A stretch of DNA of 40,485 bases from an uncultured Methylococcaceae bacterium. GTDB taxonomy: Bacteria > Pseudomonadota > Gammaproteobacteria > Methylococcales > Methylomonadaceae. Position 1 is the stretch's first letter; the number at the start of each line of letters is the position of its first letter. Where the stretch lies: contig CAIYOW010000013.1 of the NCBI GenBank assembly GCA_903927955.1, forward strand, positions 1-40,485, given 5' to 3'. Below, one piece after another: positions 20,800 to 29,401 of this stretch. A program made the position numbers and the translations under genes. Under the pieces are notes generated by a model. It was given only the letters and a program-made list of their open reading frames with translations, did no database searches and was not told the origin of the DNA.

Positions 20800-21043
20800 T
20801 TGGACTAAATTAGATAGTAATTCGATATCTTCAGTAGCTTATGACACAGATAAGCATTTGCTAAAAGTTCATTTTAATGATGGTGACACTTGGGCTTATA
20901 GTGATGTACCATTCCAGAAATTTAAATCTTTGGTTTATGCTGGATCTTCAGGCTCTTATTTGCGTAACCAAATAATTCCACACCACGAAGGGATTAAGTT
21001 ACATGACGGAGCACCAGAAGAACTTTCCGACAGTGGAACCTGA
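20789..21043 (+). CDS. KTSC domain protein
   Basis: An 84-residue protein matching the KTSC domain: SISSVAYDTDKHLLKVHFND, then YSDVPFQKFKSL and GSYLRNQI. KTSC (lysyl-tRNA synthetase C-terminal-like) domains occur alone in many phages; the function is not known. Its 3' end overlaps the terminase start by 41 bases in another frame. Confidence 0.8.
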   Translation: MSTDWTKLDSNSISSVAYDTDKHLLKVHFNDGDTWAYSDVPFQKFKSLVYAGSSGSYLRNQIIPHHEGIKLHDGAPEELSDSGT

Positions 21044-23003
21044 CGACGACAAAATAGAAATAATTACAAAATTATATAAAGACAGATACCTAGCTCATCA
21101 GGTATTATTCCCTCATAGACATAAAAACAAAGACCCAGAATTCCATAAAGAGCTTAAGGAGTTATTATATTCGCCTGAACCTTGGGTTGCAGCTGAGGCT
21201 TTTCGTGGGGCTGCTAAAAGTACTTTGATGGAAGAAATTATAATTCTTTGTGCGCTATTTGGAGACTTCAAATATGCAATCATTTTGGGAAATAGCTACG
21301 ATAGAGCTTGCGAACGATTGGCAGCTATCAAAAACGAGCTTGTACAAAATGATGATATTAACGAGTTGTTTGGAACACAGTCAGGAGGAACTTGGGCCGC
21401 TGACCAAATTGTTTTACCCAACGGATGTAAGATTCAAGCCTTCGGTGCAAGGCAGTCACTACGTGGTGCTAAACATAATGACCAACGACCCGATTTCTTA
21501 TTCGTGGACGACTTGGAAGACGAAGACAACGTGGCAACTGAAGACGCTCGCCGCAAACTCAAGCGTTGGTTTAACGGTGCTTTAATACCTGCTTTAGACC
21601 CCTCTGGCAAAATACGATTGGTGGGCACACCTTTGCACCCTAAAAGTCTGCTTGAAGAAAAAATGCGGGATGACGCTTGGAAAAGTTTAAGATTCCCAGT
21701 GATGTACTTTGATGCCGAAGGCAAACGTGTTAGTGCCTGGCCTGATCGGTTTACTATTGAATACCTTGAAAAACTTGAACAGAACTATATTAACGACGGA
21801 AACTACACTGAATTTATGCAAGAATATATGTGTATATCAGAAGATGTGGCCGCTAAACCTTTTCACGCAAATATGATAAAAGTAGAAGCCAGGTCGCATG
21901 CAATGGTGCCTATACAAATTATGGTCGACCCTGCGCGTACTGTTAACAAAACAACTTCTGCTAGAACTGGGTATGCCGTTTGGGCTTGGGTGGGTAATAA
22001 ATTAGAAGTACATGAGGCTTTTGGGGCGTTTCATAGACCCGATGAAGTCATTCAAACTATTTTTGACCTTGACGAGAAATATAACCCCGTAGAAATTGGT
22101 GTCGAAGCCGATGGTCTTGAGGAGTGGCTGCTACAACCTCTTAGAATAGAAATGACCAAACGTGGTCGTCCTATACCTTTAGTTAAACAAAAAGCCCCTA
22201 GAGACAAGAACGGGTTTATTAAGGGGCTGCAACCGTTTTATATTGCCGGAGAAGTGGTGCATGCGAAAGACTTACCTGATTTGGTGTCCGAACTATTGCA
22301 GTTCCCCACTGGTCGGAAGGACGTGCCCAATGCACTTGCCTATGCTCTTAAAATGCGAGGGGGGAAGCCTGTCTATGAAGACTTTTGTTTTGCAAATATA
22401 TCTCCGGCTCTTGACATACCAGAAAAAAGATATCCGGTGTATTTGGTCTTATCAGCCAGAGCAAGTTTAGTTGCGGGCATCATAGTTCAAATTATTAATA
22501 ATCGAATAATAGTTTATAAAGATTGGATTTTAGAAGGCCAACCAAACGACATGGTTGAACAGTTAGTACGTGATGCGATCATGTACTCTAATAAAGAAGT
22601 TATACCTGTGGCTCCTAAAGATCAATTTAGCAAATATACAAATAATGGGCTAGAACCAGCTATACGGAAATTAAGATTAACTTTACGCGGTTCTGCGGAA
22701 ACTATAAAAGCTAGAGGTTGTATTGCTCCGTGGCTAAGAAAAACTATTCAAGGCAACCCAGCTCTGATAGTATCTGATGAAGCAAGATGGACGTTAAATG
22801 GATTTGCTCGTGGGTATGCCCGTAAACTTAATGCGGCCGGGTTGCTGAGCGAGCATCCTGACGAAAACCTTTACGCCGTAGTTATGGAAGCTTTAGAAAG
22901 TTTTGTTATGTGGTTTGATGTAAGCCAAAAAAGTGATGCAAACGAAAACCTTAGATACGCCACCACGCCCGATGGTAGGCAATACTTAACTACGAGGTCT
23001 TAA
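21003..23003 (+). CDS. terL: Terminase large subunit
   Basis: A 666-residue packaging motor. ATPase: Walker A-like FRGAAKST (67-74) and Walker B FLFVDD (165-170) followed by LED. Nuclease: IMVDPA (D309) and a GVEADG segment (E368, D370) give the RNase H-type acidic residues. The protein is longer than T7 gp19 (586 residues). The added C-terminal part (about 430-645) carries alternating strands (YPVYLVLSARASLVAGIIVQ) and ends with the helix ENLYAVVMEALESF, and looks like a second, degenerate RNase H-like or accessory domain. Start at 21003 is inside the KTSC gene. Portal follows 1 base after the stop. Confidence 0.92.
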   Translation: MTEHQKNFPTVEPDDDKIEIITKLYKDRYLAHQVLFPHRHKNKDPEFHKELKELLYSPEPWVAAEAFRGAAKSTLMEEIIILCALFGDFKYAIILGNSYDRACERLAAIKNELVQNDDINELFGTQSGGTWAADQIVLPNGCKIQAFGARQSLRGAKHNDQRPDFLFVDDLEDEDNVATEDARRKLKRWFNGALIPALDPSGKIRLVGTPLHPKSLLEEKMRDDAWKSLRFPVMYFDAEGKRVSAWPDRFTIEYLEKLEQNYINDGNYTEFMQEYMCISEDVAAKPFHANMIKVEARSHAMVPIQIMVDPARTVNKTTSARTGYAVWAWVGNKLEVHEAFGAFHRPDEVIQTIFDLDEKYNPVEIGVEADGLEEWLLQPLRIEMTKRGRPIPLVKQKAPRDKNGFIKGLQPFYIAGEVVHAKDLPDLVSELLQFPTGRKDVPNALAYALKMRGGKPVYEDFCFANISPALDIPEKRYPVYLVLSARASLVAGIIVQIINNRIIVYKDWILEGQPNDMVEQLVRDAIMYSNKEVIPVAPKDQFSKYTNNGLEPAIRKLRLTLRGSAETIKARGCIAPWLRKTIQGNPALIVSDEARWTLNGFARGYARKLNAAGLLSEHPDENLYAVVMEALESFVMWFDVSQKSDANENLRYATTPDGRQYLTTRS

Positions 23004-23004
23004 T

Positions 23005-25206
23005 ATGGCAAAGAAATCACCTAAACCTGAAGAGCTAGAAGAAAAAGCGCAACAACTTGCCGCGCCTTCAGATATGAAAGACGACGATATTGAGGAAGAA
23101 GAACAAGACCTTGATTTAGAAAATCGCAAAAAAGACTATTCCGGGCTAGTAAAAGTACGCGAGCAAATGAGTGAGATATATCAAGCTGTTGTCCGAGGAT
23201 TTGAAGATAAACAAGATCAAAATTCTACCATTGACGCTAATTGGGATATGTATAATTGTGTCCTAAATGAAAACCAAGCTTATTCCGGGTATAGTAACAT
23301 TTATATACCCTTAGTGCGCGATGCTATTGAAGCTCGAGTTACTCGTTTTTCTAATCAGTTATTTCCACAAAGCGGTCAATATTCTCAAGTTGTTGGTACA
23401 GGGGATCCCGCTTGGGACTTAATGGCTATTTTAAATTATTATGTGACCCAATCAAAATTAAAAAGTATTGTAGTTCCTTCGCTTATGCGGGAAGGAGATT
23501 GCTCGGGCCAGTATAGCCTTCATATTGATTGGACAGAAACAACAAGGCACACAGTTAAAAAAGTAAAAAAACCCGTAACAGTATCACCTGAACTTGGGGT
23601 TGCTGCTGATAGTGAAGAGACCTACGAAGATCGGGAATACGAAGAAATTGTAGAAGGTAAACCTGATGTAATGGTTATAGACGCACGCAACCTAGTCTTT
23701 TTACCTGCAAGTGTTGATGATGCCGAAGATGCAGAAACAACGGCAATTGCTATTTGGATGACTAAAGCTAAAATTAAAAAATTAGCTAAAAAAGGTATTT
23801 TTGACAAAGATGTGGCCGATGATCTTTTAGAAAACTTTGATCAAACTAATTCTGGCAATACTCAAATGCCTGACACCGAAAAAAAGGCAATGAACCACGC
23901 TGGCATTAAAGCGGATAGTAAAGGGCAAAAACGGTGTTTAGTTTATAAAGTTTGGAGCAAGATTAAAATTAAAGGCGAATACCGCCTAATGGAAATGCAC
24001 TTTGCTGGTGAGGACAAATATCTTTCTTGTAAACGTGTACCTTATTGGACTGATCGGGTTCCTGTAATTTCTAAACCTGTTGTAAAAGTCCCTGGTAGTA
24101 TTTGGGGTAAATCTCCTGCTTCAGCTGTGGCAAAATTACAATATCAGGCTAATGACGCTGTAAATATGGGTATGGACAGTGCACAGTATGCGCTTATGCC
24201 TATTGTTATGACCAACCCAGAAAGCAACCCTAAAATAGGCTCAATGATTCTTGCGCAAGCGGCTATTTGGGAAACTAATCCTAAAGATACTCAATTTGCC
24301 AGTTTTCCACCGTTGTATAAAGATGCGCTAAACATTGTAGCGGTATGCAAAGACCAAATTATGCAATCTCTTGGGGTTAATTCGGCAATGATGCCTCATG
24401 CTTCGGGTGGAGGAAGTAAAAAACCTTCTCAAGCGCAAGTAGCCCAAGAGCAGCAAGTAGCTTTAGAAAGCACCAATAATGTTGTTTCGATTATTGAAGA
24501 AGGTATCCTTAATGAAGTTTTACGGTGGTTTTATGAATTAGATTATCAATATCGTAAAGAGCCACTAACAATACAGAAATTTGGGCAAATGGGGCTTCAA
24601 GCAGACCTACAACAAATTCCTCTTATCGAAGTAGGAGCACATTACGAATTTCGTTGGAATGGTACAGAAGCAAATAAAACTGTGCAAGAAATCCAACAAA
24701 TGATTGCAGCTATGAATGTTATCCGCGGTATTCCTCCGCAACAACTAAACGGCCTAAAATTAGACATAACACCTATTTTAGAAAAACTTGCGGGAGCTGC
24801 TTTTGGTCCTCGTGTAGCCCCTCGTGTATTAATTGATCAAAGGCACCAAATGTCTTTGTCTCCTGAATTAGAAAATCAACTTATGTCTGGGGCTTTTCCC
24901 ACACCTGTACACCCGGGAGATAACGACGTTGAACATATTCAGGTACATATGACGGCACAGGCAAATGATCAATTAGGCTTTGTACATCAACACATTATGG
25001 AGCACATGAGCCAAATGCAAGCTAAGAACCAAGCTATGCAGCCTCCTCAACAAGGAGCACCCGGAGTACCCGGTGGCTCAGGCCCAGGTGTAGCAGGAAC
25101 TCCTCGGATGGGTGCACAACCAGGAAACCCGAGGCCCCAACAACCACCAGGAGCCATGTCTACTGATCAAATGCCTTTATCAATGCCAAGAAAAGCAAAC
25201 ATGTAA
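23005..25206 (+). CDS. Portal protein
   Basis: A 733-residue head-tail portal of the podovirus type. The N-terminal 45 residues are acidic; the core has NWDMYNCVLNENQAYSGYSN and YIPLVRDAIEARVTR, then WGKSPASAVAKLQYQANDAV, typical of portals, followed by the helical wing and stem. The last 60 residues are Gly/Pro/Gln-rich and probably disordered. Position between large terminase and scaffold is the standard order. Confidence 0.88.
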   Translation: MAKKSPKPEELEEKAQQLAAPSDMKDDDIEEEEQDLDLENRKKDYSGLVKVREQMSEIYQAVVRGFEDKQDQNSTIDANWDMYNCVLNENQAYSGYSNIYIPLVRDAIEARVTRFSNQLFPQSGQYSQVVGTGDPAWDLMAILNYYVTQSKLKSIVVPSLMREGDCSGQYSLHIDWTETTRHTVKKVKKPVTVSPELGVAADSEETYEDREYEEIVEGKPDVMVIDARNLVFLPASVDDAEDAETTAIAIWMTKAKIKKLAKKGIFDKDVADDLLENFDQTNSGNTQMPDTEKKAMNHAGIKADSKGQKRCLVYKVWSKIKIKGEYRLMEMHFAGEDKYLSCKRVPYWTDRVPVISKPVVKVPGSIWGKSPASAVAKLQYQANDAVNMGMDSAQYALMPIVMTNPESNPKIGSMILAQAAIWETNPKDTQFASFPPLYKDALNIVAVCKDQIMQSLGVNSAMMPHASGGGSKKPSQAQVAQEQQVALESTNNVVSIIEEGILNEVLRWFYELDYQYRKEPLTIQKFGQMGLQADLQQIPLIEVGAHYEFRWNGTEANKTVQEIQQMIAAMNVIRGIPPQQLNGLKLDITPILEKLAGAAFGPRVAPRVLIDQRHQMSLSPELENQLMSGAFPTPVHPGDNDVEHIQVHMTAQANDQLGFVHQHIMEHMSQMQAKNQAMQPPQQGAPGVPGGSGPGVAGTPRMGAQPGNPRPQQPPGAMSTDQMPLSMPRKANM

Positions 25207-25213
25207 AATAATA

Positions 25214-25244
25214 TTGCTTGATTAACAAATCGTGGTAATATAAT
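25214..25244 (+). promoter_or_regulatory. Candidate promoter before scaffold and capsid
   Basis: TTGCTT (25214-25219), 16-base spacer, TAATAT (25236-25241); an overlapping alternative is TTGATT (25218-25223) with TATAAT (25239-25244) at a short 15-base spacing. It lies in the 103-base gap between portal and scaffold genes. It would boost head-protein expression. Confidence 0.4.
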
Positions 25245-25255
25245 TCAAATCGAAT

Positions 25256-25272
25256 GGTTCCCGTAAGGAACC
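25256..25272 (+). promoter_or_regulatory. Hairpin in the scaffold leader
   Basis: GGTTCC, loop CGTAA, GGAACC: a perfect 6-bp stem just after the promoter candidate and before AAGGAG. Without a T run it is more likely an mRNA-stabilising or processing hairpin than a terminator. Confidence 0.6.
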
Positions 25273-25309
25273 CCGAGCCACCAGCCGTAAGCGGTACAAG
25301 GAGAGCATT

Positions 25310-26068
25310 ATGGACGAAGATATGGAACTTTACGCCCCCGAAAACACAAATGTAGAGGGTAACGAGGCCGAAGTCCCCGAGGATGAACTCCCGGAAAATG
25401 ATGCTGATAGCGACGATGCTGACGAAGCCGATGGTGATGTAGGCGAAGAAGAAAGTAGCGAACCTGTTCAAAAAGGGAGAGCTGCTAACAGAATTCAAAC
25501 CTTGCGCAATCGTGAAAAGGAAGCGTTAACTAAGGCAGAAAAGGCAGAGCAAGAAGTTGCAGCCCTTAGACGCCAGATGGAAGATGTCCAAAGACGTTTA
25601 CACACTGGTACTATTCAACAGGACGCCGCAGCTAGACAAGCAGCCTTAGAAGCAATGGATCCTTATGAAAGGGTTCGTTTTGAAGCAGATGAAAAGTTTA
25701 ATACTCTTCAGCGTGAGCTTCAACAAGTTAAAATGTCGGCTGCTGACAGTACGGACAGAGCAAATTTCCTATCCAAAGCCAATGTAGATCCAACTCGTGC
25801 AGAATTGGCCGCTAAGGTTGAGACTGAGTTGGCTAACATGAGGGAAAAAAACCTCAATGCTCCCAGAGAAGATATTTATTACTATTTGCTTGGTAAAAGC
25901 TTAGCCGAGAAAAAGGCAAAATCTGGTGGAAAAACCCCAGAAAAACAAGCAGCCAGAGCAAGAGTAGAACAAACTCAGGGGCGGTCATCTTCTGCAAGAA
26001 GTGATGCAGCATCGGGGGGGCGTAAAGGCAAAACAGCCGAAGAACGGCTGGACGGTATAGTGTTTTAA
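25310..26068 (+). CDS. Scaffolding protein
   Basis: A 252-residue protein directly before the capsid gene. Residues 1-55 are extremely acidic (long Asp/Glu runs), 60-150 form a coiled coil (NREKEALTKAEKAEQEVAAL), and the C-terminal 50 residues are basic and Gly/Ser-rich (GGRKGKTAEERLDGIVF). An acidic N-terminus, coiled coil and basic capsid-binding tail are the hallmark of phage scaffolds. AAGGAG precedes the ATG. Confidence 0.85.
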   Translation: MDEDMELYAPENTNVEGNEAEVPEDELPENDADSDDADEADGDVGEEESSEPVQKGRAANRIQTLRNREKEALTKAEKAEQEVAALRRQMEDVQRRLHTGTIQQDAAARQAALEAMDPYERVRFEADEKFNTLQRELQQVKMSAADSTDRANFLSKANVDPTRAELAAKVETELANMREKNLNAPREDIYYYLLGKSLAEKKAKSGGKTPEKQAARARVEQTQGRSSSARSDAASGGRKGKTAEERLDGIVF

Positions 26069-26074
26069 TAGTCT

Positions 26075-26091
26075 CCGGCGATTCCCGCCGG
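26075..26091 (+). promoter_or_regulatory. GC-rich hairpin between scaffold and capsid genes
   Basis: CCGGCG, loop ATTCC, CGCCGG, followed by GGGG and AAGGAG of the capsid gene. No T run. Together with the hairpins before scaffold and after capsid it brackets the most expressed gene, which suggests a role in mRNA stability or stoichiometry. Confidence 0.7.
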
Positions 26092-26115
26092 GGGTCGCAA
26101 CTAAGGAGATAAGAC

Positions 26116-27462
26116 ATGACGACAGCAGTAAATTATCAAGCCACGTTTAATTCAGATGTAGAAAACTACATTCAGGATAAAACCCTTCCTTTGACACAGC
26201 GTCAATTGGTAGCTTATCAGTTTGGTGATATGCTTCGCCTTCCAAAAGGTCGTGGCCTGACTTACACTGCATCGCGTTATGATCGTGTTAATTTGCCTTT
26301 TGCTCCTTTGTCAGAAGGTGTTCCACCTGTAGGTGAAGCTCTTAATTTGACTCAGGTTACCGCAACTGCGCAACAGTGGGGTGATACAATTACCATTACT
26401 GACGTAGCGGATATGACAATTAAACATCCGCTGTTCCAGAAAGCTATTGAACTTATCTCTATGTCACTGGCTGAAACACTTGAGCGTAATACGTTCAATA
26501 ATTTGTTGGCAGGTACTCAGATCAACTATGTAAATACCCGTGGGGCTCGCGCTTCCCTGGTAGCCGGTGACGTATTAAATCCTCATGAACTGAACCGCGC
26601 CGCTGCTTCGCTCTATACAATTGGTGCTCCTCAGTTTATGGGGCAGCAGGAAGAAGATGCCAAGATTGCTGCTGACAAACCAACGATGGCTTCGGCTTCG
26701 CCTAAGGGTAAATCGCACTATGTGGCACTTATCCATCCACTGCCAGAACAAGACTTGCGTGAAAATGCTACAATTGTTACCGCATGGTCGTATAGTGATT
26801 TGAACCGTTTGTATAACAACGAACTTGGCGAGTGGGCGGGTATTCGTTTCTGCCGTTCTAACATGGTGCCTTTCTTTACAGGTGTTGCGGCGGTTTCAGG
26901 TACAGCAGGTACAGCAGGTACTTTAGCAACAGGTACTTACTACGTGCAGGTAACTGGGTCGGTTCAGCAGAATGGTTATGAACAACGTATTTATCAGGTT
27001 TCTAGTAGTATTTCAGTAACGGGTCCTAACGGTTCGATCTCGGTAACTGTTCCTACTCTCGCTGGGTACACTTTTAACGTATATGTTGGAACCACTACAA
27101 GTCCTGTTAACTTAGGTTTGTCGACTTCTGGCCCGACTTCGGGTTCACTTGCTGGCAACGCAGTTAGCATTGCTTCTGGTTCTACCATTGTTATCACTGG
27201 TACGGGTACTTCGCGTACTCCCCCTGCGGCCCCTGCAACTGGCGTCACTGTGTATCCTACCTTTATTATCGGTAAGAGTGCTTATGGTCAGGTTGTTCTT
27301 GACGATGCTAAGTTCACCTATCTGAAACAGGCTGACAAGAGTGATCCTTTGAACCAGTTGCGGATTGTAGGTTGGAAGGTTATGTACGGTACGCTAATTG
27401 AAAACCAAAACTTCTTTATGCGTATTGAAAGTGCATCAAGCTTCAGTGCCTCATTTGGTTAA
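26116..27462 (+). CDS. Major capsid protein, N4-gp56 type, with inserted beta domain
   Basis: A 448-residue HK97-fold coat protein. The N-terminal half has the family pattern KGRGLTYTASRYDRVNLPFA (45-64), then PLSEGVPPVGEALNLTQVTA and TITITDVADM. The C-terminal part resumes with TVYPTFIIGKSAYGQVVLDD and KVMYGTLIENQNFFMRIESA. Between residues about 254 and 377 lies a Gly/Ser/Thr-rich beta segment (GTAGTAGTLATGTYYVQVTG, YTFNVYVGTTTSPVNLGL) that looks like an Ig/FN3-type domain inserted between the two conserved halves. It may stand on the capsid surface. AAGGAG precedes the ATG. Confidence 0.85.
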   Translation: MTTAVNYQATFNSDVENYIQDKTLPLTQRQLVAYQFGDMLRLPKGRGLTYTASRYDRVNLPFAPLSEGVPPVGEALNLTQVTATAQQWGDTITITDVADMTIKHPLFQKAIELISMSLAETLERNTFNNLLAGTQINYVNTRGARASLVAGDVLNPHELNRAAASLYTIGAPQFMGQQEEDAKIAADKPTMASASPKGKSHYVALIHPLPEQDLRENATIVTAWSYSDLNRLYNNELGEWAGIRFCRSNMVPFFTGVAAVSGTAGTAGTLATGTYYVQVTGSVQQNGYEQRIYQVSSSISVTGPNGSISVTVPTLAGYTFNVYVGTTTSPVNLGLSTSGPTSGSLAGNAVSIASGSTIVITGTGTSRTPPAAPATGVTVYPTFIIGKSAYGQVVLDDAKFTYLKQADKSDPLNQLRIVGWKVMYGTLIENQNFFMRIESASSFSASFG

Positions 27463-27473
27463 TAGCTGACTGG

Positions 27474-27504
27474 AACCCGGGGTACTACCCCCGGGTTACC
27501 TCTT
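27474..27504 (+). terminator. Strong hairpin after the capsid gene, partial terminator candidate
   Basis: AACCCGGGG (27474-27482), 6-base loop, CCCCGGGTT (27489-27497): a perfect 9-bp GC-rich stem, then ACCTCTTTTTAAGGAG. The T run begins 5 bases after the stem, so termination is likely incomplete; it also stands just before the next gene's ribosome site. Confidence 0.6.
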
Positions 27505-27520
27505 TTTAAGGAGAACTACT

Positions 27521-27814
27521 ATGGCAACCAAGACACTTGGAACCAATGCAACAACCTCATTAACTGCCTTGCCTTTTGCTCGCGGGGGCTTAGCCGCTGC
27601 TGATGTAGCTACAATCACTAACGGTATCTTGAATGACCAGGTAAACGGAACACCAATTTTTCCGGGGGCTTTTTCTTCACAAGGTTTATTGTACATCCCT
27701 AACCGGGGTATTCTTCAAGTTCTCCCTGGTGACTATGTTGCGATTGATAACAAAGGTTGGCCTGTGCTAATATCCGCTTATTCCATTGCTAATGGAGCAT
27801 GGACTCACAGTTAA
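27521..27814 (+). CDS. Decoration or head-stabilising protein candidate
   Basis: A 97-residue protein right after the capsid gene. Motifs LYIPNRGILQVLPGDYVAID and GWPVLISAYSIANGAWTH form a small beta-barrel-like pattern that I recall only as conserved hypothetical in podophages. AAGGAG is well placed. The place after MCP and the size fit a decoration protein, but this is inference. Confidence 0.6.
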   Translation: MATKTLGTNATTSLTALPFARGGLAAADVATITNGILNDQVNGTPIFPGAFSSQGLLYIPNRGILQVLPGDYVAIDNKGWPVLISAYSIANGAWTHS

Positions 27815-27826
27815 CAGGAGTAAAAT

Positions 27827-28261
27827 ATGGCTCGCCCACCTAAAAACAAGTCGGAAACTGAATATAAAGTTCCGGCTGATACCAGCTTGCTTTCTGATCA
27901 AGAATTGCTTGAAATTGAACTACAGGCTCAAAAAGAATATGAAGCAGAAATAAAAGAGCAAACTATTGCGGCTATTAAAGAAGAAAAAAAGAAAGAACTG
28001 GCACGTAAATCTCTTTTTTCTGCTGGTAAAGACGCCGAAGGTGAGGAAATTGAGTCAATTACTATTGATTTGGCCCCACATTCGCCAGACATTACTTTGG
28101 ATGGCCGTAAATTTTTCCACGGTATGACTTATAAGTTTACTAAAGCACAAGCAGCGACTATTAAAGAAGCTATGTTCCGCACTTGGCAGCATGAACGGGA
28201 AATCGGTGGTGCTAATATGAACGCGGAACGCGGGTATCGTGCCCTTAATTCTCGCATTTAA
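27827..28261 (+). CDS. 144-aa hypothetical protein in the head region
   Basis: N-terminal charged helix with Lys/Glu runs (about 20-65, EIELQAQKEYEAEIKEQTIA), then a small domain (ITIDLAPHSPDITLDGRKFF, KFTKAQAATIKEAMFRTW). AGGAG precedes the ATG. Possibly a head-assembly helper; family not recognised. Confidence 0.65.
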   Translation: MARPPKNKSETEYKVPADTSLLSDQELLEIELQAQKEYEAEIKEQTIAAIKEEKKKELARKSLFSAGKDAEGEEIESITIDLAPHSPDITLDGRKFFHGMTYKFTKAQAATIKEAMFRTWQHEREIGGANMNAERGYRALNSRI

Positions 28262-28272
28262 TAGGAGCTAAC

Positions 28273-28683
28273 ATGACTAAAGAAACTGCACCAGAAAAGC
28301 TGATTGGCTATGTATTCCAGCTTGTTACTAGTCTAAGTGATCGACAACAACTAACCATTTCTGGCAATCTTGGGCTTAATGCTGCAAAAGAAGAAATGGG
28401 TGTTGAATTTGACAAACTAGTAGCTGTTACAAGTCGCTTGTCAGCACGTCATAGGGCTGTAGAGAAAAAAGCCCAAATAGCAGATGGTAAAATTAAACTT
28501 AATGCCCTTGAAGAAGATATGAAGCACGCAGATGCTACAATTGATTTGAGTAAAAAGACTAGCCCAGAACGTATTGCTGAAGAAAATGCTCGTCAATCAA
28601 ATGTGCGTTTGATGCGTAATCTTAAAGGCACTATCGCTGGTTATGAGGCAGAACTTATAGAAATTGAGAAAGAAGCGGAGTAG
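28273..28683 (+). CDS. 136-aa coiled-coil protein
   Basis: Mostly helical: GYVFQLVTSLSDRQQLTISG, then a long charged coil from about residue 45 to the end (RLSARHRAVEKKAQIADGKI). It lies between the head proteins and the adaptor; a head-completion or assembly role is plausible but not shown. AGGAG precedes the ATG. Confidence 0.6.
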   Translation: MTKETAPEKLIGYVFQLVTSLSDRQQLTISGNLGLNAAKEEMGVEFDKLVAVTSRLSARHRAVEKKAQIADGKIKLNALEEDMKHADATIDLSKKTSPERIAEENARQSNVRLMRNLKGTIAGYEAELIEIEKEAE

Positions 28684-28686
28684 CAT

Positions 28687-29391
28687 ATGGCATACACCTG
28701 CCAACAGATTATCACTCTTGCGACACAAATAGCAAAAGCCCCAGGATATACGTCTCTCGCTGGGCAATTGCTAAATGTTGTACTTGAGGAACTGTGGCAG
28801 GTGTATGATTTTGCTTTTTCTCGACAGAAAACTTACATTGACCTAACGGTAACACAGCCTACTGATTCTTATGGTCAGCCCTTAGGATATAGTTTACCTA
28901 CATTACATGAACGCACTTTGGAAGCTTTTTACATAGTTAACGGTGCTCCTAGAACTGTTACTCAACTACCTATTGAGCAATATGATAACCTTTTTCTGGG
29001 TGTTACTGGGTCTTCATATCCTGAATTTTACTGTATTGATGTAGCTCAAACACCTCACACTGTTCTGGTTTACCCTTTGCCTCCTTTAGCTACCGGAATA
29101 TATGTTAGGTATTTGCCTGAACAAAATGCTATTACGACCCCTGAAACTTCTTCAACAATACCGTGGTTTCCTCAACAGCTTTATCTTATTACCCGGCTTG
29201 CTGCAGAAGTAATGATGGTAACTGATGATGCTCGTAGAGATAAGTTTTTGGACGACGCAGCTAAATTACTAGAAAAGTTCTTGACTATGGGTGCAGATGA
29301 CCGCGAGAATTATGTACAACAGGTTAAATTAGACCCCCGTACATTTCGCTCTGGTGGGGCGCAAAGGCCTACTAAAACTATGCCGCTGTAG
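28687..29391 (+). CDS. Head-to-tail adaptor (P22 gp4 / T7 gp11-like)
   Basis: A 234-residue protein. The N-terminal helical pattern YTCQQIITLATQIAKAPGYT and LNVVLEELWQVYDFAF, then a beta part with LPTLHERTLEAFYIVNGAPR and VYPLPPLATGIYVRYLPEQN, followed by a helical end, fits the adaptor proteins that attach below the portal. Order portal - capsid - adaptor - nozzle supports it. Confidence 0.7.
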   Translation: MAYTCQQIITLATQIAKAPGYTSLAGQLLNVVLEELWQVYDFAFSRQKTYIDLTVTQPTDSYGQPLGYSLPTLHERTLEAFYIVNGAPRTVTQLPIEQYDNLFLGVTGSSYPEFYCIDVAQTPHTVLVYPLPPLATGIYVRYLPEQNAITTPETSSTIPWFPQQLYLITRLAAEVMMVTDDARRDKFLDDAAKLLEKFLTMGADDRENYVQQVKLDPRTFRSGGAQRPTKTMPL

Positions 29392-29401
29392 GAGCTAATT
29401 T

